From assembly GCA_963573305.1 (NCBI GenBank), contig OY754338.1, positions 21,884,192 through 21,948,191 on the forward strand: 64,000 nucleotides of DNA, given 5' to 3'. The first letter of the stretch is position 1. Every line of letters begins with the position of its first letter. Shown piece by piece: positions 1-12,060 of the stretch. Position numbers and translations under genes: made by a program. Source of the DNA: Pyrrhosoma nymphula (Eukaryota; Arthropoda; Insecta; Odonata; Coenagrionidae). The notes beneath the pieces were generated by a model. That model was not told where the DNA came from. It made no database searches and was given only the letters and a program-made list of their open reading frames with translations.

Positions 1-112
1 CTAAAAATAGATTATTATGTCCTAAATGTAAATTCAAAGTTAAATTTATGTGTTTTTATATCATAAAGCTTCTCGTGAGAGTTATGGTGATAATGCTTAA
101 GGAGACGTCCAA

Positions 113-400
113 GTGAAGAGAAATGGACCACTGTGCACAGTCAATGCAAAAATATGCCCAGGACACAAAGTGCGAAGTAAAGCATACATTGTGCAGGTGG
201 ACATTGAGGAATCCAAGGAAGAAATTACAAACATTCAATGTCGTGATTGCGTGAATAAATTTCTTGTTCAGTGTTTTCACCGATGTATTTGCACATTGTG
301 GCACAAAACACCATCTATATCCCTTAGATGCCATTTAAAGGCACATCAAGAAACAGGAAAACGTCCAAAACTAATTTTGCCGCAATTTTTTCCATCGTAA
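113..400 (+). pseudogene. Decayed SWIM-type zinc-finger fragment
   Basis: The frame is open for 95 codons without a convincing ATG. It reads like the SWIM-finger segment of a repeat-associated arthropod protein: a basic lead-in (KVRSKAYIVQVDIEE), then QCRDC, then QCFHRC followed by CTLWHK. In the family the last ligand pair is C-K-H; here it is C-F-H. SWIM fingers bind zinc through a CxC...CxH arrangement and mediate DNA or protein contacts. The fragment ends at a stop at 398-400 and no further domain is visible downstream, so it is a truncated copy. The assignment rests on motif spacing recalled from the family, not on a search. It could be a chance open frame. Confidence 0.4.
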
Positions 401-3400
401 GCATGAGGAAACACCTGGGTCTAAGTATACACAGCGAAAATGACGTCACAGTTCATTCGGTTGTTTTCGGAGTGTGCTCGGGGGCATTCGTCCCCGTCGA
501 CTTTCTATAGCTTTTAAAACCGGAATTTATACAATTTGATAAAAAAACTTTTAGCCAATGCAATAAGTTTAAGTAACAGAATCAGAATATCGATAGTTTG
601 AAATACGCGTAAAATATCCAATTTCAACAATGAAATGAAAGTTGCAGAAAAAGATAATAGCAACACGAAATCCAAATAAAGATACATGCGTGTAGATATG
701 CGAAGGCTGTAAAACTTGGTAAAAATCGACGACATCAATAGATAACTACGTCCGAAAGGAACTTTAACGATTCATAATATGCGTGTAATCTACAGGAATT
801 TAATTTATATTAATCTACAGGATGTCGGCAGGCCTAATGAAAATCAAAACTCCCCAATTGGACGAGAAACAACTTTCACAAATACCCCGAAAACAATTTA
901 CCAGGGAGAAGTTATTTGATAAAATGAGTATGGCCTAAATTATAATGACAGAGAAGATGCTTTAATAGGAGGCAGACTAACAACAATTTCAATTTATTCA
1001 GGAATTTAGATTTTAAAATAATGTAAATTTTCCATCGCATATAGGCGATGAAGAAAATATGTCTAATGGTCAAATACACTAGTAGCAACACAGAAATAAA
1101 AATATTTTTTTCGCAGAAGGGAGGACTTATTTATTAATTAAGAACAGATTACGCAAATGATCAAATTCCATACCTATCAAACATAATTTAAAAACCACGA
1201 AAAAAACAGTTAACGGAACGTGAAGAAATTAAGCCCATCCGGGAAAAGGGATGGGAAGAGGGAAAGAATGTAAACGGAGTGTCTTAGTGTTACGGTGTTT
1301 TTGATATAGCCACTAATGGCGCGTGGAAAGTAATTTTTTAACATATCAGTTTCCAGTGGCTCTCAATCTAGTCCTTCGATCAGTTGTGTCAGACTCCCTA
1401 TTTGCTCGTAGCAGTTTTTACAAAGCGTGCTGCTTCCCTTTTTTATTATGTTTACATCATGCATTCAATCTTTCTTTTCAGGATTATAGTTTCTCACGGC
1501 ATTCCTATGACGTGGCCTTACTAGAGCGAAGAAGAAATGCTTAGGAAATACAATCAAAGGCGCCCATAAAAATTTTCTGATATCGCAACAATGGAAAAAA
1601 CGGAAAATAAGGAAACATATAATTGATCATTATTTTTGTGAATATTAACGAGCAATGCCTAGTTTTATTGCTACCTTAATCAAGAGCTTAAATGAAAAAC
1701 TCAACATACTCAATTATCTCTAAATAAAAATTTAAATAATTATTACTACAAAGTACATCATATTCAGGAAAATGGACCCGGAGAAACATTTGATGCCCTT
1801 AGCAGCTCGGTTCTCGAAACAATCTGCGCTATAGAGGCAAAGATAAACTTTTCTCCAAAACTGGCAGGCATCAGAGTGTTCTAAATACTGAACCTTAACC
1901 ACTCTGCAGTTGAAACTATGGTCTCTTCACGCTAAAATTGGTGAAATAAAGAATGAAAGTTAAATTGCTTTCAAAGCAATTTCATGACAAAGGCCAAGTC
2001 TGGACAGAGAAATGTCAACAGAATTTTAATGATGATATTTCGCGAGGTTTATGCTGACATAAATAAGAAACTTTGCTCATGGAGAGACTCGAGTACGGGA
2101 ACAAATCAAATTCTTCTGCCGAAGCTGAAGAATAGTATAATCCCAAAAATCATTATCCTCGCATGTTTAACCCCTTCAGCCACTTTTCTGAATAAAATAA
2201 CGGCTGAGGTATTCCCCAAAATATTGCCTTGGATCAAAGGGACTTGCTTACCGGGACTTACATTGGTAAGAAGATTTAATGAGAAATCAGCATCCATGAA
2301 TGCCACAGACATTTATTTCATGTTGCAGCGACTGATTGCATCGACTGGCAATGGCGGTGGAGTAGTCACACCTCTCGGAATTCGCGCACGGGATTCAAAA
2401 AATATCCCAGCGTTCGTTTTTAATGCATGACGAACAGAGACGCCTCCTACGGGTAAATGTTTGGAGTTCACTCGCCTTTTGCACCAATGGTGAGCATTCC
2501 TTTGTTCATTGTGCAACTCGAAACGATCTGATTTATTCAACAACGGAGAATGTGCCTGTGTGAACAGTCATTGTTTGATCAAATTTTTGTCGCAGCGTTC
2601 GATGTGATTCACGTATGAAATTGGCATTCGTCAACCGTCCTTCCTGCATGCATATTAATTCTTGTAAGCCAGCGTACCAGCGTGTTCATTTCCAGGTCCG
2701 TTTTTTATCCTCATCTTCTCACCGGATATGCAACGGGATTCCAATTTAACACGTGTATTTCATTCAAAAATAAAAAAATCGCAAAATATCGATCGTCCAA
2801 TAGGATTTCAATTTAATGCGCGTAGTTTATTGAAAAATAATTGCTCAAGTGATTTAATTCGAACGAGAATCGTCCAGAATTAGTAAATTAATTACTTCCA
2901 TGGCATTCATTTAATCATCGTAACTCATACTTTACATTCGCACTTAATTCCACTACGGCAAACATTTGACCTGCTTCCACAGATGCGTGATTCCTGGGTC
3001 AAGAACCGAATATTTTATCAGAGAAATAATGAATTTTATTCATTGAAAATAGGGAAAAGGAACAAGTACCTTTCTTTGGATCGTTTGGTTTCACGTCCTA
3101 TACACTCGGAAGAGAAAAAATTTGTTCAAAAAACTCTCAAAGGTAACTAACAGGCAAAATAAAATTGAAGCTCACTACATCCTAAAGACTATCCCGTACA
3201 CGAAACTCGATTTTATTTATTTCAATGAAAATGTATGTCTAAATTAAATATCTATCAAGTACAGTCCAAATGACTCAACTAATTGCAGCACTAACTTTAT
3301 AGAACGCCATAGTGAATTTCACATAGTGAAGCTCAACTTCACTGCGTGGGAAAGTATCCGGATAAAAACTTGGTGGCGTAAACCGAAGATTATGATTTCT

Positions 3401-6229
3401 TAGTGTGTGCCAGCTAAATGTGACAACTAAGGTAAAGATACTACTTCTCTCAAGTCAGGCCTCGTTGACGAAACGTGCCAGTAATTCAAATCCTTACGTA
3501 ACATTATAATGCCTAATTAATATGAATATACGCGACTATTATTGATATTTCGATAAGTAAGAACGAGTAACCAAATTGCAGTAACTAGACTGTTTATGGA
3601 GCATCAATGTGAATCGTTAGCACGCCGTGCAACACGCGAAAATATAGGTTAAAGCTCCTAAGTTCATTCAACCATAACTTTTTTCGAATATTGCTAATAC
3701 CATTTTTCCCACCTCATAAATGTAATATAACCTCATGCATACGGTAAATTACACCGCATGTATGAGGTTAAAAGAGGCAAACAGCAGAGTGTACAGGTCT
3801 AAAATGATTTCACAGTGGAAAAAAGACGGAAGACCCGTCATTCAGAGTTGATAGTAAGTACATGCGTTATAAAATTAAAAATTAATGTTGCTTCGCATTT
3901 ATGAGGTTACAAACATTATTATTATTAAGCCGCTAATGATTCAGAGGATAAACCTTCGAAATACCGAGTTAAAAATCTATTTTCGACGGAAATACACCTA
4001 AAATCCATGAAAGTCACCCCTTCTTCTAAATCGGGAACTGCTAAACAGTTCATCACAACATGCGACGAGAACCATTGAAGTCATGGCAATAATAATTTTA
4101 CTGAAGCAAATTGGCTTCGTCCCATCAATTTTAAAACAAATATTTTACGTAAACAAGATGACAACACTACTCTTTAAAAAAATTCCTATGCACCTGATTT
4201 GCATAATACTTTACTGGCGTGCTTCTGTCACATTTGCTCTACACTTATTTAGGGTTTAAAAATTTCCATCGACTCTCGAGAAAGTCATTAGTATATCTTC
4301 ATTAAAAAATATATTCCTACTATTTTACAACTGCGCTCTTCATTATCTTATTACCTGCAGTAAAAATTTAAACCTTCAAACAGTTAATAGCTATATGTTT
4401 AATGTAGCCCAGATATGAACTTAAAGCCAACTTTTTACAAACCTTCTCACAATTACGTAAGTACTGGATCATTGTCTTATTTATATCTTCAAGGTACATT
4501 GAGAAAGAAACATGGCAATACTAGGAGACTAAAAGGAAGACTATAAAGATAGGAGAAACTTCACTCAGGTATCAAATCTTTGAAGGTGATATACATTCTC
4601 AAAATCAATGCACGGGTAATTTTTGAAAATTATTATACCAATCAACTGAAATATATATTTCTTATACACATTATTTTCATACTTATACGGTCCTTTCATC
4701 ATGGTTTTTTATTTATGGCAGTCTTACAAATTTCTTCTCGACATTTTTAAATCTTTAAGAAGACACAAAATGATCAAGGTAAATTACATAAAATATGTTT
4801 ATTTGACCTGAGTGTTCTGCCCGAGTGAGATGATGATTCCAGTGACTAATTTACAATACTTGTACATCTGATTTACACATGGTTTCAATTATTTAAATGA
4901 GTTGTAGACTAGCTGTAATCGAGTTGATTGAATCAGATGTATAGCAGATGCCAATGAGGAATTCTCTCCTGAGTGAGCGCACTAAGCTCCAACGGCTTTC
5001 GCTTTTCCTTACGAGATTTAGCCGAGAGAGAAAGGAAGAAGATTGGTGATTATCCGAGAAATTCTTGCAGATGGTTTAAAATCAAGAAGCATTGAGTCCC
5101 CCGATCCACAATAGAAGGAAATGACGAATACATTTATGTAATTGCGTTATTAATAAGTTAATTTGTAGGCCCTGTTTATAATTTGTAAGTGGATACGAAT
5201 TAATTTTAATATTCATCAAAAGCTATTTGTACTCACTATCTAATTGCATTCACTCTTAAAAATGTACCTTTGTATTCAAAACGTAGAAGTAGAACTAAAC
5301 TCAATCTGAACACGTTGACCCCAATGACACAATGATTAATATTTCAGAGTCCCCTTAAATTTAAATCATGCAATTTGCATGACCGAAATTCATACAAATA
5401 AAATACAGAGCAACGAAACATAAAATTTAATGGTGGGGTTTTAGAAAGTAACAGCCATAACGAAAGAGAAAGTGGCAACAGTTGAATTTTAATGGGATCT
5501 CGGAGTTTTCTTTTATTTATTTACGCGTTTTTTTTCAAAAATCGTCCCACGCCTCGAAAACTCATCTCCCAGGATGTTTGGCTCCCGAGGCTTCGCTCTC
5601 ATAACCCACTCAATTTGCGGAACAAAAGAATGCAAATTGAAGGACACTCCGAGCTGCGTGACTTTTCGGGCTTGAAAGTGTCAGAAAAAAAGTGATGAAA
5701 AAAATCGCCTCAAAAGTTAGGAACGCCCGACGCAAATTGCTCCGGGTGGTTACCCACAAAAATTCCGTAGCTTTGGCAACAAATTGGGAAAACCGCTTAC
5801 ATTATAAGGAGATTTAAATACCTCCTGAATGTTGAATGACTTGCGACTGGGAAGAGCAGGTTCCTTGTTGTTGAATGTTGAAAACCGGAGGCTTGTTGAA
5901 AATTATTATTAATAATATCCTCCATGAAGCACATGGAAGTAACATTCACTTGAAAGGGAACAGAATTTTCCTCCTTGAGAGGAAATCCTAAAAATGAGAT
6001 GTCGAGGAAAGAGGGCATTTCCGTATTAACTAAGCGCTGAAATTCGATTTAATAATGAATTTAATTTTAATATTTTTTCCTGGAACAGCATGCGGGTATG
6101 AGCACAAGCAAGAACAATCTAAGTAAGAAGGCAATGGCAATAACTCAGACGACGAAAACATGCAATGGAAGATGAAAAAAATATAGTATAAATGTTCGAA
6201 CATAAGTCCGTAGACTAGTTTGATTTTTG
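401..6229. other. AT-rich stretch without recognisable genes
   Basis: Nothing identifiable was found on either strand. The longest open frame (1984-2430, +, 148 codons, ATG start) encodes a basic protein with no domain I recognise and no splice or promoter context. Short frames at 5492-5695 and 5797-6018 are equally featureless. Confidence 0.5.
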
Positions 6230-6890
6230 TGTGGAATACTCAGGTGAAGACAAGAGTAACATTTCCTCCTGGAACAGTATTAATAATGATCGAGAGCGTT
6301 GGATAAGATTTCGGGTATTGTCGGAAAGAAATTTAATAAAAATAAAAATTACACCAACTTTTGAAAGGAATAGTCTCTCCTTCACATGGTTCAAATTATG
6401 TAGAAGCAGCTTATTTGTTCAAATACAAAAAAAACAAAATACGCTCGCATGGATGGTGGTTCAGATACTTGGACTGTCCGAAATCCGCCCGGAGAAGAAC
6501 CTTCGAAGTGCAATGCTGGAAATGAACACCGACGATCAAACAAATAGGTATAAGAAATCTTAGACGATCAAGAATAATTTTTGAGTAGGAGAGAATGGAC
6601 CCACATGGAACACGATACGATGGATAAGAGAGGAATAATGGAAACCCTGTAAGGCAAGACATGTTTTGAGGAAGACAGAGGGAATAAGAAAAACGTACTC
6701 AAGCTAAATAAAGATGGATGAAGGAAAAAATGATTGGGTTTATCGGTGGATTAAAACGATAAAGATATCAAAGAAGACCAAGGGTGGAGTGATCAGGAAA
6801 ATTATGAGGGACGTTAAAATGAAGAATTACGAAGAAATAAAGAGGATATCAGAGAAGAGAGTGAAATGGAGAGAGTTGAAGTAAACTTAT
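6230..6890 (+). pseudogene. LINE reverse-transcriptase C-terminal remnant
   Basis: Frame-shifted translation gives, in the correct order, pieces of the region after the RT catalytic core of RTE/jockey-type LINEs: KKFNKNKNYTNF (compare AFNKKKKLL), GGSDTWTV (compare YGAETWTL), KNDWVYRWIKT (compare NEWIYRLI), and finally VIRKIMRDVKMKNYEEIKR followed by ISEKRVKWREL. The last block is the usual end of such ORFs, a Y-E-E-x-K-R then R-x-x-W-R pattern. Stops and indels break it throughout. Nothing upstream resembles the RT palm or endonuclease, so this is a 5'-truncated, old insertion on the + strand. Confidence 0.6.
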
Positions 6891-7117
6891 CTTCGCATTG
6901 ATGACATGATGATGTGGATAAAGAGTAAATAGGTAAAATTGGACAACCAGTCAATTTTTAGAATTGAAACACTCAGTGAAAACCTAGGCTTCAATGTTTC
7001 CCCTCTCATTTATTTTAAATCCTAGTAAACATAGTACTGTATTTCTTAAATAAATATGCTTGCTACCTTCTAAGCATATAATAATTCGTTGATTTCCTTG
7101 TATTAAAATTACCTTGG

Positions 7118-7163
7118 GGATCGAGTTGGCGTGGTGGCTTGAGTATACTGGCTTCCCATCCCT
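7118..7163 (+). repeat. tRNA-derived SINE head, truncated
   Basis: The text GGCGTGGTGGCTTGAG followed by TACTGGCTTCCCATCCC resembles the A-box half of a tRNA-related SINE, similar in wording to the fuller copies near 21.3 and 31.9 kb. No B box follows, because the Helitron-like element begins at about 7164. The truncation by that insertion is inferred. Confidence 0.3.
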
Positions 7164-7210
7164 CGCCCTTGTGGGATCACTCACTCACTGAGTCAGGAAC
7201 GCTGTAATAC

Positions 7211-7374
7211 GGAGCCACAGTCACTAAAAGTTTAAATTTCCGTTATTAGATGGAGCCACAGTCACTTAAATTTTAAAATGTCGTTATTAGATCGAGCCGC
7301 AGTCACTTACATTTTAAAATGCCGTAATTAGATGGAGCCACAGTCAATTAAATTTTAAAATGCCGTTATTCAAC
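7211..7374 (+). repeat. 41-bp minisatellite, 4 units
   Basis: Units start at 7211, 7252, 7293 and 7334. Each begins GGAGCCACAGTCACT (with small changes) and continues into an A/T-rich TTTTAAAATGCCGTTATTA-like tail. The array is subterminal in Helitron copy A; the homologous arrays in copies B and C have fewer units. Confidence 0.85.
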
Positions 7375-7432
7375 TGCTTGCAGAAATTTCATAAAAGCGT
7401 GATGAATTTCTGATTCGGCTCCGACTGAAACA

Positions 7433-7692
7433 ACGCTCCCTCTCATCTTGCGACGACGACAATTTCCAGTGATTCCGGCATATATGCGCTATCAATCAAC
7501 AAGACGCAGGGTCAGTCGTTTGACCACGTTGGACTTCAACTCCAAACAGCAGTATTCTCACACGGACAACTGTACGTTGATCTCTCTCTCGCTCGAGAAA
7601 TTCCCGCCAAGTGAAAGTGTTTATCGAAACCAACCCTCAGCAAGGACCACTGCTCAACGATAATCACCAATTGATACGCAATGTGAGAAATA
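7433..7692 (+). pseudogene. Helitron helicase C-terminal remnant
   Basis: One frame gives LILRRRQFPVIPAY and, after a small indel around 7485, the next gives INKTQGQSFDHVGLQLQTA, VFSHGQLYVDLSLAR and then KVFIETNPQQGPLLN. These are the last motifs of the SF1B/Pif1-like helicase of Helitrons: the TINKSQGQ block and the HGQLYVALSR motif VI, followed by the usual V-F-I-E...Q-G-x-L-L tail. Helitron RepHel proteins nick and unwind DNA for rolling-circle transposition. Walker A/B and the Rep HUH motif are absent, so this piece cannot work alone. The final R of motif VI is S here. Confidence 0.85.
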
Positions 7693-8092
7693 AACGGAAA
7701 GAATGTACTTTTTTAGTGTTTGGAATAAACTCATTATATCAAGTGTCATTTAGTTTCAATATCTTCCTTGAATAAGTGGGCGCCATACTTAGGTGTCTGG
7801 TGGAGGCCACAAGTCATACTCCAATGTCGACACCGGATTTCACTCCACCCTCTGTTCCCTGAGTAATCCTTCACTTACTAACCCACCCACCTTTCCTAAA
7901 TGGCGAAAATTACCCCATTGTTATTTGCCTTTCCAAATAACCAATCAATATTACCTTCATGCAGAAGCCGAGTACGTATATGAGGTATCATTTTTGTACG
8001 CAGTCACGAATCAAGCCAGGGTCTTTGACATTATAATTACTACTATGAATAAAACTGATGATATCAGGCCTGACCTCGTGGAAATTCTGGAT

Positions 8093-8215
8093 ATCCATGA
8101 TGAGAAAACCACCTTTGTTATTTCCACAAAACTTTATTACGCTGGCACGACGCGCGTTTCACCACACTGTGGCATACTCATGTGAAATAACAAAGGTGGT
8201 TTTCTCATCATGGAT
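8093..8215. repeat. Fold-back of Penelope-like terminal repeats
   Basis: Arms 8093-8128 and 8181-8215 are inverted copies, nearly perfect over ~35 bp. Read on the - strand, the loop carries CCACAGTGTGGTGAAACG followed by GCGTCGTGCC, the stem II-GAAAC-GUC arrangement typical of hammerhead ribozymes in Penelope-like element ends. The CUGANGA box is damaged (it reads CATGAGTA). No reverse transcriptase is nearby, so only the terminal repeat survives. Confidence 0.55.
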
Positions 8216-10559
8216 TATTACTATGGTTAGTCTGCGAATTAAGGGTAGGTTTGGAAGAAGCATAACTCTATACTCATCTTCAGCTGGATGTACTTTTAAC
8301 AGCCCTTTTATTCTACCTAAAACCTCCATCACCCTCTCCCTCCTATTCCCCGTTTAATCAAAATTCCTCCTTCTATCACAATTTTGAAGATCCCATTACC
8401 TCCCCCATCCACTTACACTTGTCCTCCAGCATAATCAGCTCTATCGCTCTCGGCGAGTTCTCACTATTCATGCTTTTCCCCCTTCCCTTTTCATTGTCTT
8501 GAAGCACATGCTTCTCTAATTTTTTCCTCATAAATAGATTTCCTTTTCTCTCTCTTTCCTTCTTACCATTGCCCATTCCTTCTACTATCATTTTCAGAAC
8601 TCTTTTATTCCTTGGTAGATTTCCAATAAGTCACAATTGTCCCTTAATCAATTGTCCATTACGAATTCGCTTTATCTACCCTTGCGAGAATTTCCTTGGC
8701 TCTACTATCACCCCACTTGATTTTCCGCAAACGCCGATGACACACAAATAAGTTCAAATTACTTCAGAATTCAACCATTTCCATAGAGATCTATTAGGAT
8801 TATACTACTATACCCCAAGTTTCAGGAGTTATCTTCTGGTTCTCAGTGTTATTTTAACACGCGAAGAGTTTAATGATTCGCCTAAGGCAAAATTCACTAG
8901 AGTAATTCTATTTACAAATAATTTAACTTCTGCATTGCCCATCGACTCGCAATTCTTCTTCCAGGATGAAAATATGTGTCTACTTCCCCAAGCCATCGAT
9001 TGTCAATATCAAACTATTCTTTGATATCTCCATTCTTTTCTTTTTCCATTTTCTTAGTTTTTTATCCTCAAATTATAACCTATTCTCGAAATTTCATTCA
9101 ACATTTCAGCATGCGGTACAGTTCGTCTCCATTTCCCATTTACATACTCTTCATCTTTTAATTTTCAGAAGCAAATTTCTGCCTTTCCCAACAACGGCTA
9201 GCCGATCTTCGATCGGCTGTCTCTTTCCCTACCTCACCATCTCCAACTTCCTCTACACTCGCAATTCAAATGCCTCTATTCCGTTCGTTTCTTTCCACCT
9301 TATGGTTCAGCATTCGAAATAGTGCAATGCCTATCCTTTATCAATATCTTCCACTAATCTTTTCTCAACATCTTCACTTGGAGGCATGGTAATTAACCTC
9401 CCCTTTCAATATACTACCCTTAATAGCGTTTAAATAAAAAGATACATCCACTCATCATAAAGTTGTCGTTGTCACTGATGGAAAAAAGAATACGAGAGCA
9501 CTAGTTGTCTCACTGTCAGAGGAGGAAAATTCGTTTCAAATGTCCGACATTCATTTTGGGATGTTAGAACATCACATGGGTCATTCCATGCAAAATAATC
9601 CAACTGGTTGTATGACAATTTTAAAAAACCCTCTTTTGCTCGCACATACTTATATGCATTGGCAGTGGAATGCGACTATTATAAAATTTTATCCCATCCC
9701 ATTTTCTCAAGGCAGCTATTTTTCCAAGATGGCGCATGCGAATATCTGAGAATTTTGATGTTTACTCTATCCCAAATATCTCAAGAACTAATAATGTGAG
9801 CGGAGAGATAATGAAGCCATAACATTTTAAACATACGAATAAACATTTTTCTTATTTTATCGTTTACATTTCTTTATTGTTATTGAACTTGAAGTCAATT
9901 TATTTTCCGACAAAAAACTGGTTTTCGACTAAAGAAAACAGCACGAAGGGGGTAAGTCTCAGATTTGAGAAGTTTTATACTCTAAGTAAAAAAATAGAAA
10001 AATAGTCTCAGAAAGTTTTACACGTATAGCACCAACCCTTATCCTTCTACAAGCAAACAAAAATGGCTTCGTGCTCAAAATCAGCCGTTTTTGGACATAT
10101 ATTCCTAGTTGGGGGCGATATTAAAAATATGTGACTTAAAAAATAAAAAGATATGCAAAAGTACAACAAAGAGCGAAAACTTGGAGCTTGACGTTTCACT
10201 CGTAAGAGAAATATGGTAGTTGTAAACTAGTTTGGCGCTCAAAAATAATAAATATTTGTACTTTACTTTCTCCGTTGGAGAGCTAAAAAAATTTGGCCTA
10301 CAGAATAGAAATACATGCAAAGGTACAACTTAAAGGTAGAACTTGAAGTTTGAGATTCTACCCATAAAAGACATGGAAGTTTTAAATTAGTGGGAAATTG
10401 AACACACAATAAATGGTTGGAAAACCCATATTTTAGTGTTACCAAACCCAACCAAAGGGAACCCAATTTTTAAGGCAATATGCAACTATCATTGGATCTT
10501 CTCGCATGAAATGACCCACTACGCAAAAATTCCCCTCGATAATGTCATAAAAATCAGAA
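8216..10559. other. No recognisable genes; pyrimidine-rich
   Basis: Between 8280 and 9400 the + strand is strongly C/T-rich, which keeps several frames open by composition (for example 8966-9322). The predicted peptides are low-complexity S/F/L/P-rich and I recognise nothing in them. The remainder is AT-rich filler. Confidence 0.5.
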
Positions 10560-10900
10560 ATTTGGACTATGACAGAGAAACAATGAAGTAGAATCAGAGT
10601 AGGAGAAATATATATTTTGAAGAGAAGCACGGACACAAAAATAGTAGATTGAGTAGAAATGCTAGAGTAAGAGAACAGCTAAAGCTTAAGGATGTTATAG
10701 GGGTGATGGCGAATAAGATAATCAGATTTTTGATCATGTAAGGCAAATAAATGAAGAGTGATTGCTGAAGAAATGTAAAAATCAAAAGAGGGAGGGAAAA
10801 GACTAAGAGGAAGACCAATGCGGAAGTGGATTGATGTCAAGAATAAGACGGGAGAATCCAGGGGCATTACCACGAGTGAGCAGCTATGAACTTTAGAAAT
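10560..10900 (+). pseudogene. LINE 3'-end ORF remnant
   Basis: The + strand translates with frame breaks into KRLRGRPMRKWIDVKNKTG followed by a G-I-T-T-S-E-Q-L ending. This is the conserved arginine-rich tail (GRPRKRW-D) found at the end of many LINE ORF2 proteins. Upstream stretches look like a decayed linker with no intact domain. It represents a 5'-truncated LINE copy. Confidence 0.55.
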
Positions 10901-11516
10901 TTAGCACTGTTTTTATACTAAATCAACACCATGACCCGCAGGTATCCATAGCGAAAGAGAAGGATATGTGCGGATGCATTAGCTCTCCTAGTACCTAATA
11001 ACACGCAAATGTCTCCTTGTATCTTTATAGCGCTTCGCCACCGATTTTCGTTCAAAATGAAAAGTAAAAGCTTCCGCGACAATACCACACTAGGTTTTTA
11101 AGGCGTGGAACATCAAAAAACTATGCCTCCCAAACATTTGTTGTTATCATCTTCCCGATAGTGGGCAGAGCCTTCCCTATATGTAACATATTACAATACC
11201 TACTAACTCAGGTCCACGCTCAGAAGAGAACATCCTCACCTCTCTTCTGTCCATCCATTTTTACACATTCTCCCATCTCTAACTTTTTGTAAAGTAACTC
11301 TGGATCATTTCTCCAGCTCATTTGTGAAGTACCAGCACTACATTTCCTCTGAAAGGAAACTGCTCCCAAGGGTAACACTGCTGTATAAGTTTTCCATATA
11401 CAGCATGTACAGCATGTGTTTTATTTTTAAAATTTTCCAATAATTTAAGGTCAAATTTCCCTTAGTATATATTTGAAAATAAAAAAATACTAAATTTTTT
11501 CACATAAATAGTTTTA

Positions 11517-11561
11517 TTGTACGACCCGGGTTTCATTGAGCATCGACATCATCAGGTACAA
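11517..11561 (-). ncRNA. Hammerhead-ribozyme-like motif (Penelope-type)
   Basis: Read on the - strand, a 6-bp helix I (TTGTAC with GTACAA) brackets CTGATGA, a 14-nt stem II region, GAAAC, CCGG and GTC. This is the type I hammerhead layout CUGAUGA / GAAA / GUC with the minimal stem III usual in Penelope-like elements, and cleavage would fall after GUC. Stem II is the weak point: its 5' half no longer pairs well with TGCTCA. The A-rich AATAAAAC text just 3' also matches such element ends. Activity is doubtful, but the core bases are all present. Confidence 0.6.
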
Positions 11562-11884
11562 CACAACCGAAACCAGGAAAACCAGAAAAAATCTATTTAT
11601 AAGGAAAAATCAAGTATGTATATTTTCAAATATGAAGCAGTTCCACAATGATGAATTGGATACAATTACCTATATTAAGTATACTAGTAATGCTGAGAAA
11701 GTATCCATAAACCGGAAATTATCCATAAAATTTCTGGTTCCGTCTCTGAATATTTTCGCGTCTCGCATGGAAGATAATCCCGAAATACGTGGTGATGAAG
11801 CTTTTGCCAACTACCACCACTGGAAAACACGCAGTGGTTGTAGCTAAGTGGATATGGATTAAGAGGGAACTTCATGAGTGGTTT

Positions 11885-12060
11885 AATCTTTCGACCTTTC
11901 TCTCTCGAATGGCGTATGCCATGCTCGGGTATCTCTTTAAACTCTCTGAGTTATTATAAATGTTTGCTATGCAAAAGTTTGTTGCATCGCTATCAGCATT
12001 AGTATTATCCATCCGTTACGATTTATAGTACACTTCACGTCAAAATAACTACAGCAATAT
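11885..12060 (+). repeat. Dispersed repeat, copy 1
   Basis: This segment aligns by eye with 28440-28610 in the same orientation. Both read CGAATGG..., ATGTTTGnTATGCA, TGCATCGC, TCAGC(C)ATTAGTA and CGTCAAAATA in the same order and at similar spacing. The family is not recognised and there is no coding signal. Confidence 0.5.

Larger units (their letters stand above)
7164..7791 (+). mobile_element. Deletion-derivative Helitron (copy A)
   Basis: The element begins with GCCCTTGT, a run of ACTCACTCACTGA and a CGCTGTAAT block that are shared with copies at 25.6-26.1 and 58.4-62.8 kb. A four-unit 41-bp minisatellite follows, and then the sequence passes directly into the last ~85 codons of a Helitron helicase. 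It ends about 95 bp after the coding remnant at a GGGCGCC motif common to all three copies. The Rep domain and most of the helicase are missing, so the element is non-autonomous. The exact termini are uncertain because each copy has diverged at its ends; the 3' CTRR expected of Helitrons is clear only in copy B. Confidence 0.7.

Noticed and set aside
1984..2430. 148-codon open frame with ATG
   Set aside because: No recognisable domain, no splice signals or neighbours to support it; a frame of this length is expected by chance in 64 kb searched in six frames.
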